From positions 32,612 to 96,611 of the forward strand of contig NZ_CAMIHD010000009.1 in NCBI RefSeq assembly GCF_946222835.1: a stretch of DNA of 64,000 nt, in the 5' to 3' direction. Positions within the stretch are counted from its first letter, which is position 1. Each line of letters starts with the position of its first letter. This document shows positions 8,633-17,300 of this stretch, piece after piece. This stretch comes from an uncultured Corynebacterium sp. GTDB lineage: Bacteria; Actinomycetota; Actinomycetes; Mycobacteriales; Mycobacteriaceae. Made by a program: the position numbers and the translations under genes. The notes under the pieces are model-generated. The model saw only the letters and a program-made list of their open reading frames with translations, made no database searches and was not told the origin of the DNA.

Positions 8633-8728
8633 GAAGTTCTCCTCTTAACTTAGGTTCGCTCTTAACGGGCTCATTCTACCCCGCCGGCCCAGCAGCGTGC
8701 AGCCTGGGCGGTAAGTATGGTGGGAACC

Positions 8729-9196
8729 ATGACTGAAAACCGATTGAACGTTGGAGATACCGCCCCTGCCTTTGCGCTTGCCGACGACGCCGGAAACACC
8801 GTTTCCCTCGCCGATTACGCAGGCCAGCGCGTACTCGTCTACTTCTACCCCCGCGCCAATACCCCAGGCTGCACCAAGGAAGCCTGCGATTTCCGCGATT
8901 CCCTAGAACAGCTCAATGATCTAAATATTGCCGTTGTAGGTATCTCGCCCGATAAGCCGGAAGCACTGGCGAAGTTTCGCGCGGACCATGAGCTGAACTT
9001 CCCTCTCCTGTCTAATCCGGATAAGTCCGTCATGACCGCCTACGGTGCCTTTGGGGAAAAGAAGAATTACGGCAAGGTCGTCCAGGGCGTTATCCGCTCC
9101 ACCTTCTTGGTCGAACCGGATGGCACCATCGGCCAGACGCATTACAATGTCAAGGCCACCGGCCACGTCGCCCGCGTGATGAAGGGCCTTAGCTAG
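8729..9196 (+). CDS. bcp: Thioredoxin-dependent peroxiredoxin
   Basis: Bcp/PrxQ-type thiol peroxidase that reduces hydrogen and organic peroxides. The peroxidatic cysteine is in PRANTPGCTKEACDFRD; the second cysteine five residues on is the usual PrxQ resolving Cys. The C-terminal GVIRSTFLVEPDG is typical of the family. I chose the ATG at 8729 (product 155 residues, MTENRLNVGD); the ATG four codons upstream lacks a better ribosome-binding site. As I recall, in C. glutamicum bcp neighbours fasR-acpS-fas; here those genes are absent and a short unknown gene converges instead. Confidence 0.95.
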   Translation: MTENRLNVGDTAPAFALADDAGNTVSLADYAGQRVLVYFYPRANTPGCTKEACDFRDSLEQLNDLNIAVVGISPDKPEALAKFRADHELNFPLLSNPDKSVMTAYGAFGEKKNYGKVVQGVIRSTFLVEPDGTIGQTHYNVKATGHVARVMKGLS

Positions 9197-9387
9197 CGCG
9201 TGTAATCCTCCGCCACCGCGGCGTCACCCAGCGCAATGACGAATGCATTGACCAGGCTGGCCTCTTTATCCACAGCCTGTCCGTACGGCGCAATTGCGCC
9301 ACTGCGGGCGACTGGGACGACTTTGATGCCGTGGTCGTAGAGATTAACTGCGTGCTCAATTCGCACCTTTTTGTCATCGCGGCCCAC
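9193..9387 (-). CDS. Short hypothetical protein
   Basis: I do not recognise this protein. It has 64 residues, starts with GTG at 9387 (MGRDDKKVRIEHAVNLYDHG) and ends AEDYTR. Codon third positions are GC-rich as in real genes nearby, and its stop overlaps the end of bcp by four bases, so it is convergent with bcp. No signal peptide, membrane segment or cofactor motif is visible. Because the fasR-acpS-fas block expected beside bcp is missing, it could be a remnant of a gene at a deletion junction; that is inference. Confidence 0.4.
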   Translation of the reverse strand: MGRDDKKVRIEHAVNLYDHGIKVVPVARSGAIAPYGQAVDKEASLVNAFVIALGDAAVAEDYTR

Positions 9388-9474
9388 TGGGCCCGTTGAC
9401 GCTTAAACAAGTTATCCACAGCTACGGCCATCTGCACCTCGGCTCGCCCGCAAACTTTGCTTAGGGTTGCAGCC

Positions 9475-10461
9475 ATGAGTGCACTGCAGGCCTATGCCAC
9501 CCACATAGCCTCGGCGATGGATATCCTCGCCGAGGCCCACGGCATGTCTGAGCGCGCCCTCATCGATCTGGGCTTGCCGGATGTAGAAGCCCGCGACCTC
9601 CGTGCGCTTGCCGCTGTCTATTTCGGCCCGACCCACTTCAGCCGGAAGCAACGCCACGCCACCACGGCCGCCCGCCACCACGACCTCGTAACGCTCAAGC
9701 TGATTGAAAAATACGTGTCCCGAGTGCGCACAAAACGCGATGCCTGGAACCTTCGCATTGAGCTGTGCCGTCTGCGAGGCCCCGCCTCTGAAATCGCCCG
9801 CCGCGCCAAGCAACGCCTCCGCGACCTCCGCCCGCGCCGCACGCCGCCCCGCGAGGGCGTGCAACTCCTTCGCCGGCCGAACGGCCCGTGGACCATGCGA
9901 ATAACCGCTCCCTCGGCCTTCCTCGCAGAACTCGACGCCGCGCTCGACCCCGCGCGCCCACTCGATTCCCTGCGGGATCTCCTTCGCGGCACGGGTGCGC
10001 CTTCGGCGCGCACCACGACCAATGTCATCATCCCGCTCAACGCGCTGGACCGCATCTTGGACGGCGACGGTGAAGAAGTCACCCTGCGCCTGACAAATGG
10101 TGCCACCATCACCGGCGCCGAGCTGGTCGAACGGACCTTCACCGAGCACGGCCTCGCCACCCTTATCCACCCTGTCAAAGGCCCAGTCAACCTATATCGC
10201 ACTTCGCGCTACGCCACCGAGAAACAACGGCAGATGGCCGCAGCCGAGAATCCCACCTGTCCATGGCCGCCGTGCAACCACCCGGCGGACAAGGCTCAGA
10301 TCCATCACCTCAAGGCATGGAAGCACGGCGGATTGACCAATATGGACAACCTCACCGTGTGCTGCCCCTACCACAACGGGGTGAACCAAGACGATCCGAA
10401 TGCTCCGCCGCTGCGCGGGCGCCTTGCCCGAGTCAATGGCAAGGTCCGCTGGGTCCGCTAG
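9475..10461 (+). CDS. HNH endonuclease domain protein (13E12-like)
   Basis: A protein of 328 residues with a C-terminal HNH nuclease motif (about 265-305): CPWPPCNHPADKAQIHHLKAW, then GGLTNMDNL and CCPYHN, with the two Cys pairs that bind structural zinc. The N-terminal two thirds is helical and Arg-rich, as in the actinobacterial DUF222/13E12 family. Start ATG at 9475 follows GCAGCC and a TAGGGT-like promoter element; an alternative start six codons upstream is possible. The second family member at 62234-63475 differs strongly in sequence. The function of these families is unsettled; nuclease activity is inferred from the motif. Confidence 0.85.
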   Translation: MSALQAYATHIASAMDILAEAHGMSERALIDLGLPDVEARDLRALAAVYFGPTHFSRKQRHATTAARHHDLVTLKLIEKYVSRVRTKRDAWNLRIELCRLRGPASEIARRAKQRLRDLRPRRTPPREGVQLLRRPNGPWTMRITAPSAFLAELDAALDPARPLDSLRDLLRGTGAPSARTTTNVIIPLNALDRILDGDGEEVTLRLTNGATITGAELVERTFTEHGLATLIHPVKGPVNLYRTSRYATEKQRQMAAAENPTCPWPPCNHPADKAQIHHLKAWKHGGLTNMDNLTVCCPYHNGVNQDDPNAPPLRGRLARVNGKVRWVR

Positions 10462-10482
10462 CGCTGCCTCTGCGAGGTAGCG

Positions 10483-11142
10483 CTACTCGGCGTGCTCTAC
10501 AAAGTCCGCGTAGACTTCCGCGGCTACCCGCGCGAATTCGGCCGGTGTCATGCGCGCCATCCCCTCCGGTAGGCTGCCCCACAACGGACAGCCGGTCACC
10601 TCCGGCATCTCCTCCAGGTTCAGGCGAGTAGCCAGGTCCGGGTCGGCCGGCAGCGAACCACCAACCAGCCCCAGCACCTCAATTCCGCGGCGTTGGGCCT
10701 CACGCACGGTCAGCTCGGCCGCATTGAGGCTACCCAAGCGGAGAGAGGTGACGATGAGGAGCCTATCGGCGACGTCAGCAAGCGTATAGGCGTCCGTCAA
10801 GCGCACAAGCAGCCCGCCGGCGCCTTCCACCAGCACCACGCGGCCGGGCGCGTCAAGGGCAGCAATCCAATCTTTGAGTTCCTGTAGGCCGGGTTGAGGC
10901 AAGCCAGCCCGGCGCGCGGAGAGATTTGGCGCCAGCGGCTCTGGAAAGCGCACCATCTCTGCTACCTTCACCCCCGCCAGCTTGCCGACGGTCGCTGCAT
11001 CCCCCTTCCCCTCCGGCTCCCCCGTCTGCAACGGTTTGGCGTAGACCACCTCGCGGCCGCGCTGCTTAAACGCGCTGGCAAGCGCAGCCGTGGCTACAGT
11101 CTTACCGACGTCAGTATTCGTCCCCGTCACGTAAATTATCAC
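10483..11142 (-). CDS. bioD: Dethiobiotin synthetase
   Basis: ATP-dependent closure of the ureido ring of 7,8-diaminopelargonate with CO2 to dethiobiotin, the penultimate step of biotin synthesis. The 219-residue product starts VIIYVTGTNTDVGKTVATA, the BioD P-loop (GTxTxVGKT), and has VLVEGAGGLLVRL for the second nucleotide motif. I chose the GTG at 11142: it overlaps the bioA stop in GTGA and gives a normal-length protein, whereas the longer frame adds 38 residues without homology to the family. Operon bioA-bioD. No bioB is in the window. Confidence 0.93.
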   Translation of the reverse strand: MIIYVTGTNTDVGKTVATAALASAFKQRGREVVYAKPLQTGEPEGKGDAATVGKLAGVKVAEMVRFPEPLAPNLSARRAGLPQPGLQELKDWIAALDAPGRVVLVEGAGGLLVRLTDAYTLADVADRLLIVTSLRLGSLNAAELTVREAQRRGIEVLGLVGGSLPADPDLATRLNLEEMPEVTGCPLWGSLPEGMARMTPAEFARVAAEVYADFVEHAE

Positions 11143-12395
11143 TGTTGCCCTCCTGCTACCGCGGCGCGCACGCCGCGGCACATCTGCGCTACTTCCTCCG
11201 CAGTGCTGATAAACGGCGGCATGATATAAATCAGTCGGCCGAACGGACGCAACCACACGCCCTGGCCCACAGCTGCGGCTGTCGCTGCGGCCATATTTAC
11301 TTCGCGTTCCATTTCCACCACTCCAATGGCGCCAAGCACGCGCACATCGGCTACTCCCGGTTCTTGGGCCAGCCCGTCAAAGCCACGTTGCAGCTGCTTT
11401 TCGATGCCCGCTACCTGCTCGCGCCACTGCCCCTCCAAAATGAGCGCAGTTGCCTCGGCCGAAACGGCGCAAGCGAGCGGATTAGCCATAAACGTCGGTC
11501 CGTGCATCAGCGCGCGCGGGTGCATTCCCGCAGCGACCTTCGCAGTCGCGAGCGTGGCAGCCATGGTCATAAACCCTCCGGTCATCGCCTTGCCCACGCA
11601 CATAATATCCGGCACAACCTCGGCCGCTTGGGTGGCGAAAAGGTCGCCAGTTCGGCCGAATCCGGTGGCAATCTCATCCGCGATGAGCACGATACCGTGG
11701 CGGTCACAGATATCCCGGACCCCACGCACCAGCTCATGGTCGTGAAAGCGCATGCCTCCCGCGCCTTGCACTACGGGTTCGATGACCAGAGCTGCAACCT
11801 CCTCGGTCACGCACGCTTCCAACTCGCGCAAATAGTGTGCGCGTTCGGCCGAGCTAGCTCCGCGGGTAGGCGGGGCTGGGGCGAAAATCTGGCGTGCTAA
11901 GGTGCCTGTCCACATCGAGTGCATGCCGCCTTCAGGGTCACACACGCTCATCGCCGCGAAAGTATCGCCGTGATACCCCGACCTCCACGTCAACATTTTG
12001 GTGCGCTCCGGGTGTCCTTGGCCGCGGGCATACTGTAGCGCCATTTTGATAGCTACTTCTACCGATACGGATCCGGAATCGGAATAAAAGACCTGCTCGA
12101 AATCACCCCGCGTCAATTCCATGAGGTTGCGGGTAAGCCGCGCTGCCGGTTCGTGGGTAAGTCCACCAAACATGACGTGGCTCATCTTCTCGATTTGTTC
12201 GGCCGCTGCCGCCTTGAGCCGCGGGTGGCCGTGGCCATGGGCGGCGGCCCACCAGGAAGACATGGCGTCGATAAGCGTGGTGCCATCCGCGAGTGTTAAA
12301 TAAACTCCGGCGGCCGAATCCACCACAAGCGTTGGCTCGCCCGGCTCGGCATAGGGGTGCCAAATGTGGCGGGCGTCGAGAGCAGCAATATCCAT
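11139..12395 (-). CDS. bioA: Adenosylmethionine-8-amino-7-oxononanoate aminotransferase
   Basis: PLP enzyme that converts KAPA to DAPA with S-adenosylmethionine as amino donor. The 418 residues show HIWHPYAEPG at the N-terminus (BioA-specific), SSWWAAAHGHGHP, and ADEIATGFGRTGDLFA followed by VGKAMTGGFMTMAATL, which contains the PLP lysine. It is the first gene of the bioAD operon and divergent from the POT transporter with only 43 bp between the start codons. A BioQ-type operator is not evident in that gap. Confidence 0.95.
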   Translation of the reverse strand: MDIAALDARHIWHPYAEPGEPTLVVDSAAGVYLTLADGTTLIDAMSSWWAAAHGHGHPRLKAAAAEQIEKMSHVMFGGLTHEPAARLTRNLMELTRGDFEQVFYSDSGSVSVEVAIKMALQYARGQGHPERTKMLTWRSGYHGDTFAAMSVCDPEGGMHSMWTGTLARQIFAPAPPTRGASSAERAHYLRELEACVTEEVAALVIEPVVQGAGGMRFHDHELVRGVRDICDRHGIVLIADEIATGFGRTGDLFATQAAEVVPDIMCVGKAMTGGFMTMAATLATAKVAAGMHPRALMHGPTFMANPLACAVSAEATALILEGQWREQVAGIEKQLQRGFDGLAQEPGVADVRVLGAIGVVEMEREVNMAAATAAAVGQGVWLRPFGRLIYIMPPFISTAEEVAQMCRGVRAAVAGGQQ

Positions 12396-12426
12396 GAATT
12401 TAGGTCTATCACAGACTTTCGGCCGT

Positions 12427-12432
12427 TATAGT
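12427..12432 (+). promoter_or_regulatory. -10 box of the POT transporter, leaderless
   Basis: TATAGT ends six bases before the ATG at 12439, so the transcript probably begins at the start codon. Confidence 0.55.
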
Positions 12433-12438
12433 GCTTTT

Positions 12439-13869
12439 ATGACAATTATTAAACATCGTTCAATTCGGCGCTTACCGGTGGCTTTGCCAGCGATCGCCGG
12501 ATTGGAAATGTGGGAGCGCTTTAGCTTCTACGGCATGCAGGCCATCCTCGCTTACTACCTTTATTCCACCTCCGGCGGACTCGGTATGGACCAGGGGCAG
12601 GCCACAGCGCTCGTCGGCGCGTACGGCAGCCTGCTCTACTTGTGCACCTTCGTCGGCGGGTGGGTCAGCGACCGGTTGCTCGGCGCCGAACGCACGTTGC
12701 TGGCCGGCGCAGGTCTGCTCATATGCGGACACTTTGCGCTGTCGCTGGTTCCCGGCCCGCCGGGTCTAGTGGCTGGGCTTTTGCCGCTTGCGCTGGGATC
12801 AGGGCTCCTTAAGACAGCGGCAATCACCATCCTGGGTGCAGCTTTCCCTCCCACCGCTGGCGCGCGCGACGGAGCCTTCCAGATTTTTTATCTAGGGATT
12901 AATATCGGTGCTTTGCTCGGGCCGATGCTCACCGGCTGGCTGGCACAAGAGTACGGCTACCATGCCGGCTTCCTCGCGGCCGCAGGCCTCATGTGTTGCG
13001 GGTGCGTTAGCTACGGGGTGTTACGCCGGCGAGTAATCACCGAATTCGATTCGCAGCCTCCCAACCCCACCGCCACGCCGGGCAGGGCCGCAGCGGTAGC
13101 ACTGGCGGCTGTGGTGGGCAGCGTCATCGTCGCGGTGGCGGTCTCCCCGGACCAGCTGGCTAGGCTTCTGCTCTTTACGACGATCGCGGCGGCCCTCGCC
13201 CTCTTCGCCAGCATGCTGCGTTCCCCACGTGTCAACGTGCCAGAGCGACGACGAGTCGTGGCATATATCCCGCTCTTCTTGTGCTCTACGGTCTACTGGA
13301 CCCTCCAGCCGCAGATTTACGGCGTGCTAGCGGTGTACTCGGATCAGCGAGTAAACCGCATGGTAGGCGGGTTTGAGATTCCGGCCGCGTGGACACAGTC
13401 GCTCAACCCGCTGTTTATCTTGGTCTTGTCCCTACCTCTGGCAGCAGCGATGTCTCGGTGGGCACGCTCGCGGCGTCTACTCATGGCCGTGGGCATCATG
13501 GTTGCCGGTTCCGGAATGTTTGTGTTGTTGCCGTTCGTCGGGGGCGGAGAAAACTCAACGCCGTTTATGGTTCTGGCCGTAACCATCTTCTTGATGTCAC
13601 TCGGCGAGCTATTCATCGGTCCAGTGGGCATGGCGGCATCGGCTGCGCACGCGCCGCGAGCCTACGCGACGCGCTTTTCCGCGCTCTATTTTCTCACCAT
13701 GGCCATTGGCACCTCGCTGGCAGGAACGCTATCGACGTTCTACGACCCTTCCTCGGCGGGTGCGGAACGGACCTATCTACTTATTGTCGGTATTGTCCCT
13801 GTCGCGATGGGTTTCTTGCTCTTGGTCGGCCGAAAGGATGTCGTGGACGAGGTTCCGAGCGGCGTTTAA
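12439..13869 (+). CDS. POT/PTR-family proton-dependent oligopeptide transporter
   Basis: Di/tripeptide:proton symporter of the PTR2 branch of the MFS, 476 residues with about 12-14 helices. The family marks are at the N-terminus: GLEMWERFSFYGMQAILAYYL (the ExxER/F-Y-G-M signature) and FVGGWVSDRLLGAERT, and later QIFYLGINIGALLGP. The ATG at 12439 follows the -10 box at 12427 by six bases, so the longer upstream frame is rejected. It is divergent from bioA, but nothing in it suggests a role in biotin uptake. The last 93 bases are overlapped on the other strand by the small gene ending at 13777. Confidence 0.9.
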   Translation: MTIIKHRSIRRLPVALPAIAGLEMWERFSFYGMQAILAYYLYSTSGGLGMDQGQATALVGAYGSLLYLCTFVGGWVSDRLLGAERTLLAGAGLLICGHFALSLVPGPPGLVAGLLPLALGSGLLKTAAITILGAAFPPTAGARDGAFQIFYLGINIGALLGPMLTGWLAQEYGYHAGFLAAAGLMCCGCVSYGVLRRRVITEFDSQPPNPTATPGRAAAVALAAVVGSVIVAVAVSPDQLARLLLFTTIAAALALFASMLRSPRVNVPERRRVVAYIPLFLCSTVYWTLQPQIYGVLAVYSDQRVNRMVGGFEIPAAWTQSLNPLFILVLSLPLAAAMSRWARSRRLLMAVGIMVAGSGMFVLLPFVGGGENSTPFMVLAVTIFLMSLGELFIGPVGMAASAAHAPRAYATRFSALYFLTMAIGTSLAGTLSTFYDPSSAGAERTYLLIVGIVPVAMGFLLLVGRKDVVDEVPSGV

Positions 13870-13998
13870 GTCATCGACTTGTGAGGAAGCCTTGGCCTCG
13901 TCGGGGAAAATCTGACACTCGTGATCCGGCACCACCTCCGCGCTGCGGGTAATGCCGCGCTGCGCGGTATAGGCATCAAAGAGGTTATCGATGCTCAG
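13777..13998 (-). CDS. Small conserved-looking protein with no ordinary start codon
   Basis: An open frame of 73 codons begins three bases after the SPFH stop codon and reads L-S-I-D-N-L-F-D-A-Y-T-A-Q-R, then E-V-V-P-D-H-E-C-Q-I-F-P-D-E and D-D-L-N-A-A-R-N-L-V-H-D-I-L. Base use by codon position looks coding. Upstream in frame is TGA at 14005-14007 and no ATG, GTG or TTG lies before codon 20. The first candidate is CTG at 13998, six bases after GAGGA. It would be a soluble acidic protein co-transcribed with the SPFH gene. The function is unknown; the 3' third lies antisense to the POT gene. Confidence 0.5.
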   Translation of the reverse strand: MSIDNLFDAYTAQRGITRSAEVVPDHECQIFPDEAKASSQVDDLNAARNLVHDILSADQEQETHRDRDNTDNK

Positions 13999-14000
13999 GG

Positions 14001-15119
14001 CTAGTCCTCATTCTTTAATTGGTCACGCAGCTGCTGGAAATAATCGCGGGCAGCCTGTGGCTGCGCAGTCGAGTCCGGGCCCTCCTGCGGCTGCTGCTCA
14101 GCGCGCTGGGCGGCAGCGATGGCTTCGCGCTTGGCACGCTCAGCCTGACGCTTAGACTCGCGCTCGATTTCTTCGGCGCGGGATGGTTTCTTCGGCTGCG
14201 GGCGGCGGCGCTGCGATGGCTCCTCGGCGGAATCGAGGGCGCGATTAGCCATGAGTACGTCGCGCATGCCGCTGAAGAGGTCACCCATGCCCTGCGGGTT
14301 GGAGGGCATGTAGAGCACGGAGGCCTGGCCGTTGTGGGAGACATCGACCATCGCATCGAGGTACTGGGAGACAAGCATGAGCGCCTCGGGGGATTCTTCC
14401 ACGCCGGCGTCACGAAGCATCTCGTATTGCTGGGCAATGCCCTCGACGATTTCCTTGCGCTGGTCCGCAACGCCGCGTCCCTGCAGCTTCTTTGCTTCGG
14501 CGGCACCCTCAGCTTCTTTAACCACGCGGATCTTCTCGGCCTCTGCTTGGGCGACGGCCGCTTCGCGCTCACGCTGCGCCGCGTTAATGGAGTTCATGGA
14601 CTCGCGCACGCGGGAATCGGGGCGGATATCGGTAACCAGGGTGTTGACAAAGTTCCAGCCGTACTCGGCCATATTATCGCGCAGGGAAGCCGCAACATTG
14701 CGAGCAATGGTGTCCTTGGAGGAGAAGGAATCATCTAGGTCCATATTCGCCACGGAAGAGCGAACATTGTCCTGCACGTAGGCCACAATCTGCTGCTCGT
14801 GGTTGGAGAGCATGTAGTACGCCTCACGCTCGCGGCCTTCAACCACCTCGTATTGCACGGCCACAGGGATCTGGACGAAGACATTGTCCTTGGTCTTGGT
14901 CTCCACCATCACATCCAGCTGGCGCACCTGCAGCGAAATTTTATCGCGCACACGGTCCACCCACGGCAACTTGAAGTGCAGGCCAGCATGCGCCACCTTT
15001 TGGAATTTACCCAAGCGCTCCAAGATGGCAGCTTCTCGAGTGCGAACGATGAAATAGCCATCAAAGAGGGTTCCCAAGATAAGCAACAGGATGAGGACTA
15101 TAACTATGGTGGCGATCAA
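14001..15119 (-). CDS. SPFH/Band 7 (stomatin-like) protein
   Basis: Membrane-scaffold protein of the stomatin/prohibitin family, 372 residues. One N-terminal transmembrane helix (IVLILLLILGTLFDGYFIV), then the SPFH domain (VRTREAAILERLGKF, VQYEVVEGRE), a helical R-E-R-E-A-A-V-A-Q-A-E-A-E-K coiled coil (about 190-240), and a charged, low-complexity tail. The start is TTG at 15119, preceded by AGGGAG. No NfeD-like partner is adjacent; the only linked gene is the small frame at 13777-13998. The physiological role of bacterial stomatins in corynebacteria is not known. Confidence 0.92.
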   Translation of the reverse strand: MIATIVIVLILLLILGTLFDGYFIVRTREAAILERLGKFQKVAHAGLHFKLPWVDRVRDKISLQVRQLDVMVETKTKDNVFVQIPVAVQYEVVEGREREAYYMLSNHEQQIVAYVQDNVRSSVANMDLDDSFSSKDTIARNVAASLRDNMAEYGWNFVNTLVTDIRPDSRVRESMNSINAAQREREAAVAQAEAEKIRVVKEAEGAAEAKKLQGRGVADQRKEIVEGIAQQYEMLRDAGVEESPEALMLVSQYLDAMVDVSHNGQASVLYMPSNPQGMGDLFSGMRDVLMANRALDSAEEPSQRRRPQPKKPSRAEEIERESKRQAERAKREAIAAAQRAEQQPQEGPDSTAQPQAARDYFQQLRDQLKNED

Positions 15120-15178
15120 AATATCTCCCTAAATGTCGTGACAATCACCGATATTTTCGCATAGGAAATAGCGAAACG

Positions 15179-16417
15179 CTAGTGATCGTCGATAAGCGCA
15201 AAAAGCCTGCCCAAGATGGTCGCACCGTCTTCGCGAATGCCGTTGTGCTGAAACTCGTTGCTAATCCACGGCCGCAGGTCCCCCAGGTGGGCAGCGGTAG
15301 CCAAGGATTCTTCGAGCGGAACGAAAATATCATCGACATACATGGCCGCGGCCGTGGTCGGCACCTCACCGAGCGCATAGGGCGGGGAGAATTCGTGGCG
15401 GGCGAGGCCGTGGGCGGCGTCGGCAAACGCGTGCAGAGCAGGGTCCTCGTCGAACTGCCAGGGAAAGATATGCTCGCCAGTCAACCAGGTGCCGGACTCC
15501 GCAAACTCCGGGAATTCCTCGCGCACACGATGCGCCGCCCAATGAGTAACGGCCTGCCCGCCGGCGCCGCCATAGATTGACTCATGGATAGCGGCATAGA
15601 GCGGGCCGTCTGCAAAGCTCACGCGCTGGCCGACGTCCACCAAGAAATCGCCGCGAAGTCGCTTCTCCCCCGCCACGGTGCGGAAAGGCTCTTCCAGCAG
15701 ATAGGCCAGTGAATCAAAGCCTGTGCCCCGGCCGAGCTCAATGCCAATGGTACGAAACCGTAGCGAGGACAAACGCTCGCCTGTAGGAAGGCGCTCGTCC
15801 GAATTGTCCAAATGGGCAATGATCTCCGCAATGCGCTCCTCAGCCCACGGGAATTCGCGGTAGAAACGCTGCTGGCGGGCCTTAAGCTTGCGAAAAGTGG
15901 CGCGGTAGAGATCGTCCGCGCCCTTTAGCGTGGGGATGCCACCGGTGAAAAAGGCATGCTCGATGTGCTCGGGCGCCTGGGATAGGTAGGCGGTAATGCA
16001 AAAGCCGCCGAAGGACTGGCCGAATAGCGACCACTTTTCGAGGCCGAGGTGCTCGCGCAGACGCTCAGCATCGCGGACGATATTGTCTTGGCGCAATAAC
16101 GCTAGGTGTTCTGTGGTGCGCTCGGCGGCTGGGCTAAGCGCATCGATGCGGTGCGAGCGGCCGGTGCCGCGCTGGTCCATGAGAATAACGCGGTAGCGCT
16201 CCAGTGCCTTGCCAATCAACCCCGTGGGCCCCAGTGGCCGGGGCGCTGGAAAACCGGGCCCGCCCTGGAGGTACAGCAACGCGGGCAGGTGCTCACCGCC
16301 GGGCGGGATGATTTCGCGGGCATATAGCCCAAAAGTCCCGTGGGGATTGGAATAATCCCACGGGACTTCGAGGTGATGCTCTTTAATTATGTGGCCGAAG
16401 CGGCGATAGGAGGTCAT
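15179..16417 (-). CDS. Proline iminopeptidase-like alpha/beta hydrolase
   Basis: A cytoplasmic serine peptidase of family S33, 412 residues. The oxyanion region is YLQGGPGFPAPRP, followed by MDQRGTGRSHRID (the Pip signature DQRGxGxS), nucleophile elbow GQSFGGFC, and a C-terminal acid/His pair expected around NEFQHNG. The ATG at 16417 follows GGGAGGA and starts 12 bases after the pflA stop; the 41 residues upstream in frame lie within pflA and are not used. It may be transcribed with the pfl genes, but the family has no known link to them. The substrate is probably an N-terminal Pro or bulky acyl peptide (family inference). Confidence 0.85.
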   Translation of the reverse strand: MTSYRRFGHIIKEHHLEVPWDYSNPHGTFGLYAREIIPPGGEHLPALLYLQGGPGFPAPRPLGPTGLIGKALERYRVILMDQRGTGRSHRIDALSPAAERTTEHLALLRQDNIVRDAERLREHLGLEKWSLFGQSFGGFCITAYLSQAPEHIEHAFFTGGIPTLKGADDLYRATFRKLKARQQRFYREFPWAEERIAEIIAHLDNSDERLPTGERLSSLRFRTIGIELGRGTGFDSLAYLLEEPFRTVAGEKRLRGDFLVDVGQRVSFADGPLYAAIHESIYGGAGGQAVTHWAAHRVREEFPEFAESGTWLTGEHIFPWQFDEDPALHAFADAAHGLARHEFSPPYALGEVPTTAAAMYVDDIFVPLEESLATAAHLGDLRPWISNEFQHNGIREDGATILGRLFALIDDH

Positions 16418-16428
16418 GTCCTCCCAGG

Positions 16429-17298
16429 TTAGTAGACTTCCAAACCCTTCGAGCGGAAGACCTCGCGGATTTTTTCCACGTCCTCCGGCTTTGGTGGCTT
16501 GGTATCTGCCAACTGGTAGGTCATGTCCAGGCCTTCCCACTTGTCCTTGCCCATATTGTGGAAGGGCAAGACCTCGACGCGTTCGACGTTAGACTTCCAA
16601 CGCGCCACGATATTGGCCACATTTTCCACGTTCTCTGGCGAGTCTGTGAGGTCAGGCACCACTACGAAGCGGATCCACACCGGCTTACCTATCTTGTTCA
16701 ACCTATCGCCGAAGTCCAGTGTTGGCTGGAGCTGGCGCTGGGTGACCTTGCGGTAAGTTTCCTCGTCGCCCGACTTGACGTCGAGAAGCACGAGGTCGAT
16801 ATTGTCCAGGTCCTCGTCCCGCAAGCGCGAGCCTAAGTACCCAGCCGTATCGATGGTGGTGTGAATACCCGCATCGTGGACTTCCTTGAGCACGCGGCGC
16901 GTGAAGGAAATCTGGAAGAGGGGTTCACCACCGGAGATGGTCAGACCGCCACCGGAAGCTTGGAAGATGGGCTTATAACGCTTGATGCGCTTGACCACAT
17001 CCTCGACCCGCTCCAGTGTGCCGGTCTTCATCTCCCAGGTGTCTGGATTATGGCAGTACTGGCAGCGCAGTGGGCATCCGGACATGAACATCGTCATGCG
17101 GGTTCCCGGGCCATCGACGGCGGTCACGAGCTCCCAAGAGTGCACGAGGGCGATATCGCCGGTACGGCGGGCCTCCATGAGCTCCGGGCGGGTAATGTCA
17201 TCGAGTTGTGCGTTATCCCCCAGGCCCGCAGCTACGCCGCGGACACGCTCTCCTTCTTCTGGAGAGAGGGTGACAACACCAGTAACGCCATCAGCCAT
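16429..17298 (-). CDS. pflA: Pyruvate formate-lyase activating enzyme
   Basis: Radical SAM enzyme that abstracts hydrogen from the glycyl-radical glycine of pyruvate formate-lyase under anoxia. It has C-x3-C-x2-C at Cys75, 79 and 82 in SGCPLRCQYCHNPDTW, then GGGLTISGGEPLFQ for SAM binding. Compared with the E. coli activase (about 246 residues) this one has an N-terminal extension of about 45 residues (GVVTLSPEEGERVRGV) of unknown role. It lies two bases downstream of the separate glycyl-radical subunit, in the same operon, so its target is most likely Gly58 of that small protein. Confidence 0.93.
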   Translation of the reverse strand: MADGVTGVVTLSPEEGERVRGVAAGLGDNAQLDDITRPELMEARRTGDIALVHSWELVTAVDGPGTRMTMFMSGCPLRCQYCHNPDTWEMKTGTLERVEDVVKRIKRYKPIFQASGGGLTISGGEPLFQISFTRRVLKEVHDAGIHTTIDTAGYLGSRLRDEDLDNIDLVLLDVKSGDEETYRKVTQRQLQPTLDFGDRLNKIGKPVWIRFVVVPDLTDSPENVENVANIVARWKSNVERVEVLPFHNMGKDKWEGLDMTYQLADTKPPKPEDVEKIREVFRSKGLEVY

Positions 17299-17300
17299 GA

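Noticed and set aside
12396..12438. BioQ-type operator between bioA and the POT gene
   Set aside because: No TGAAC-N3-GTTAC-like inverted repeat found in the 43-bp gap.
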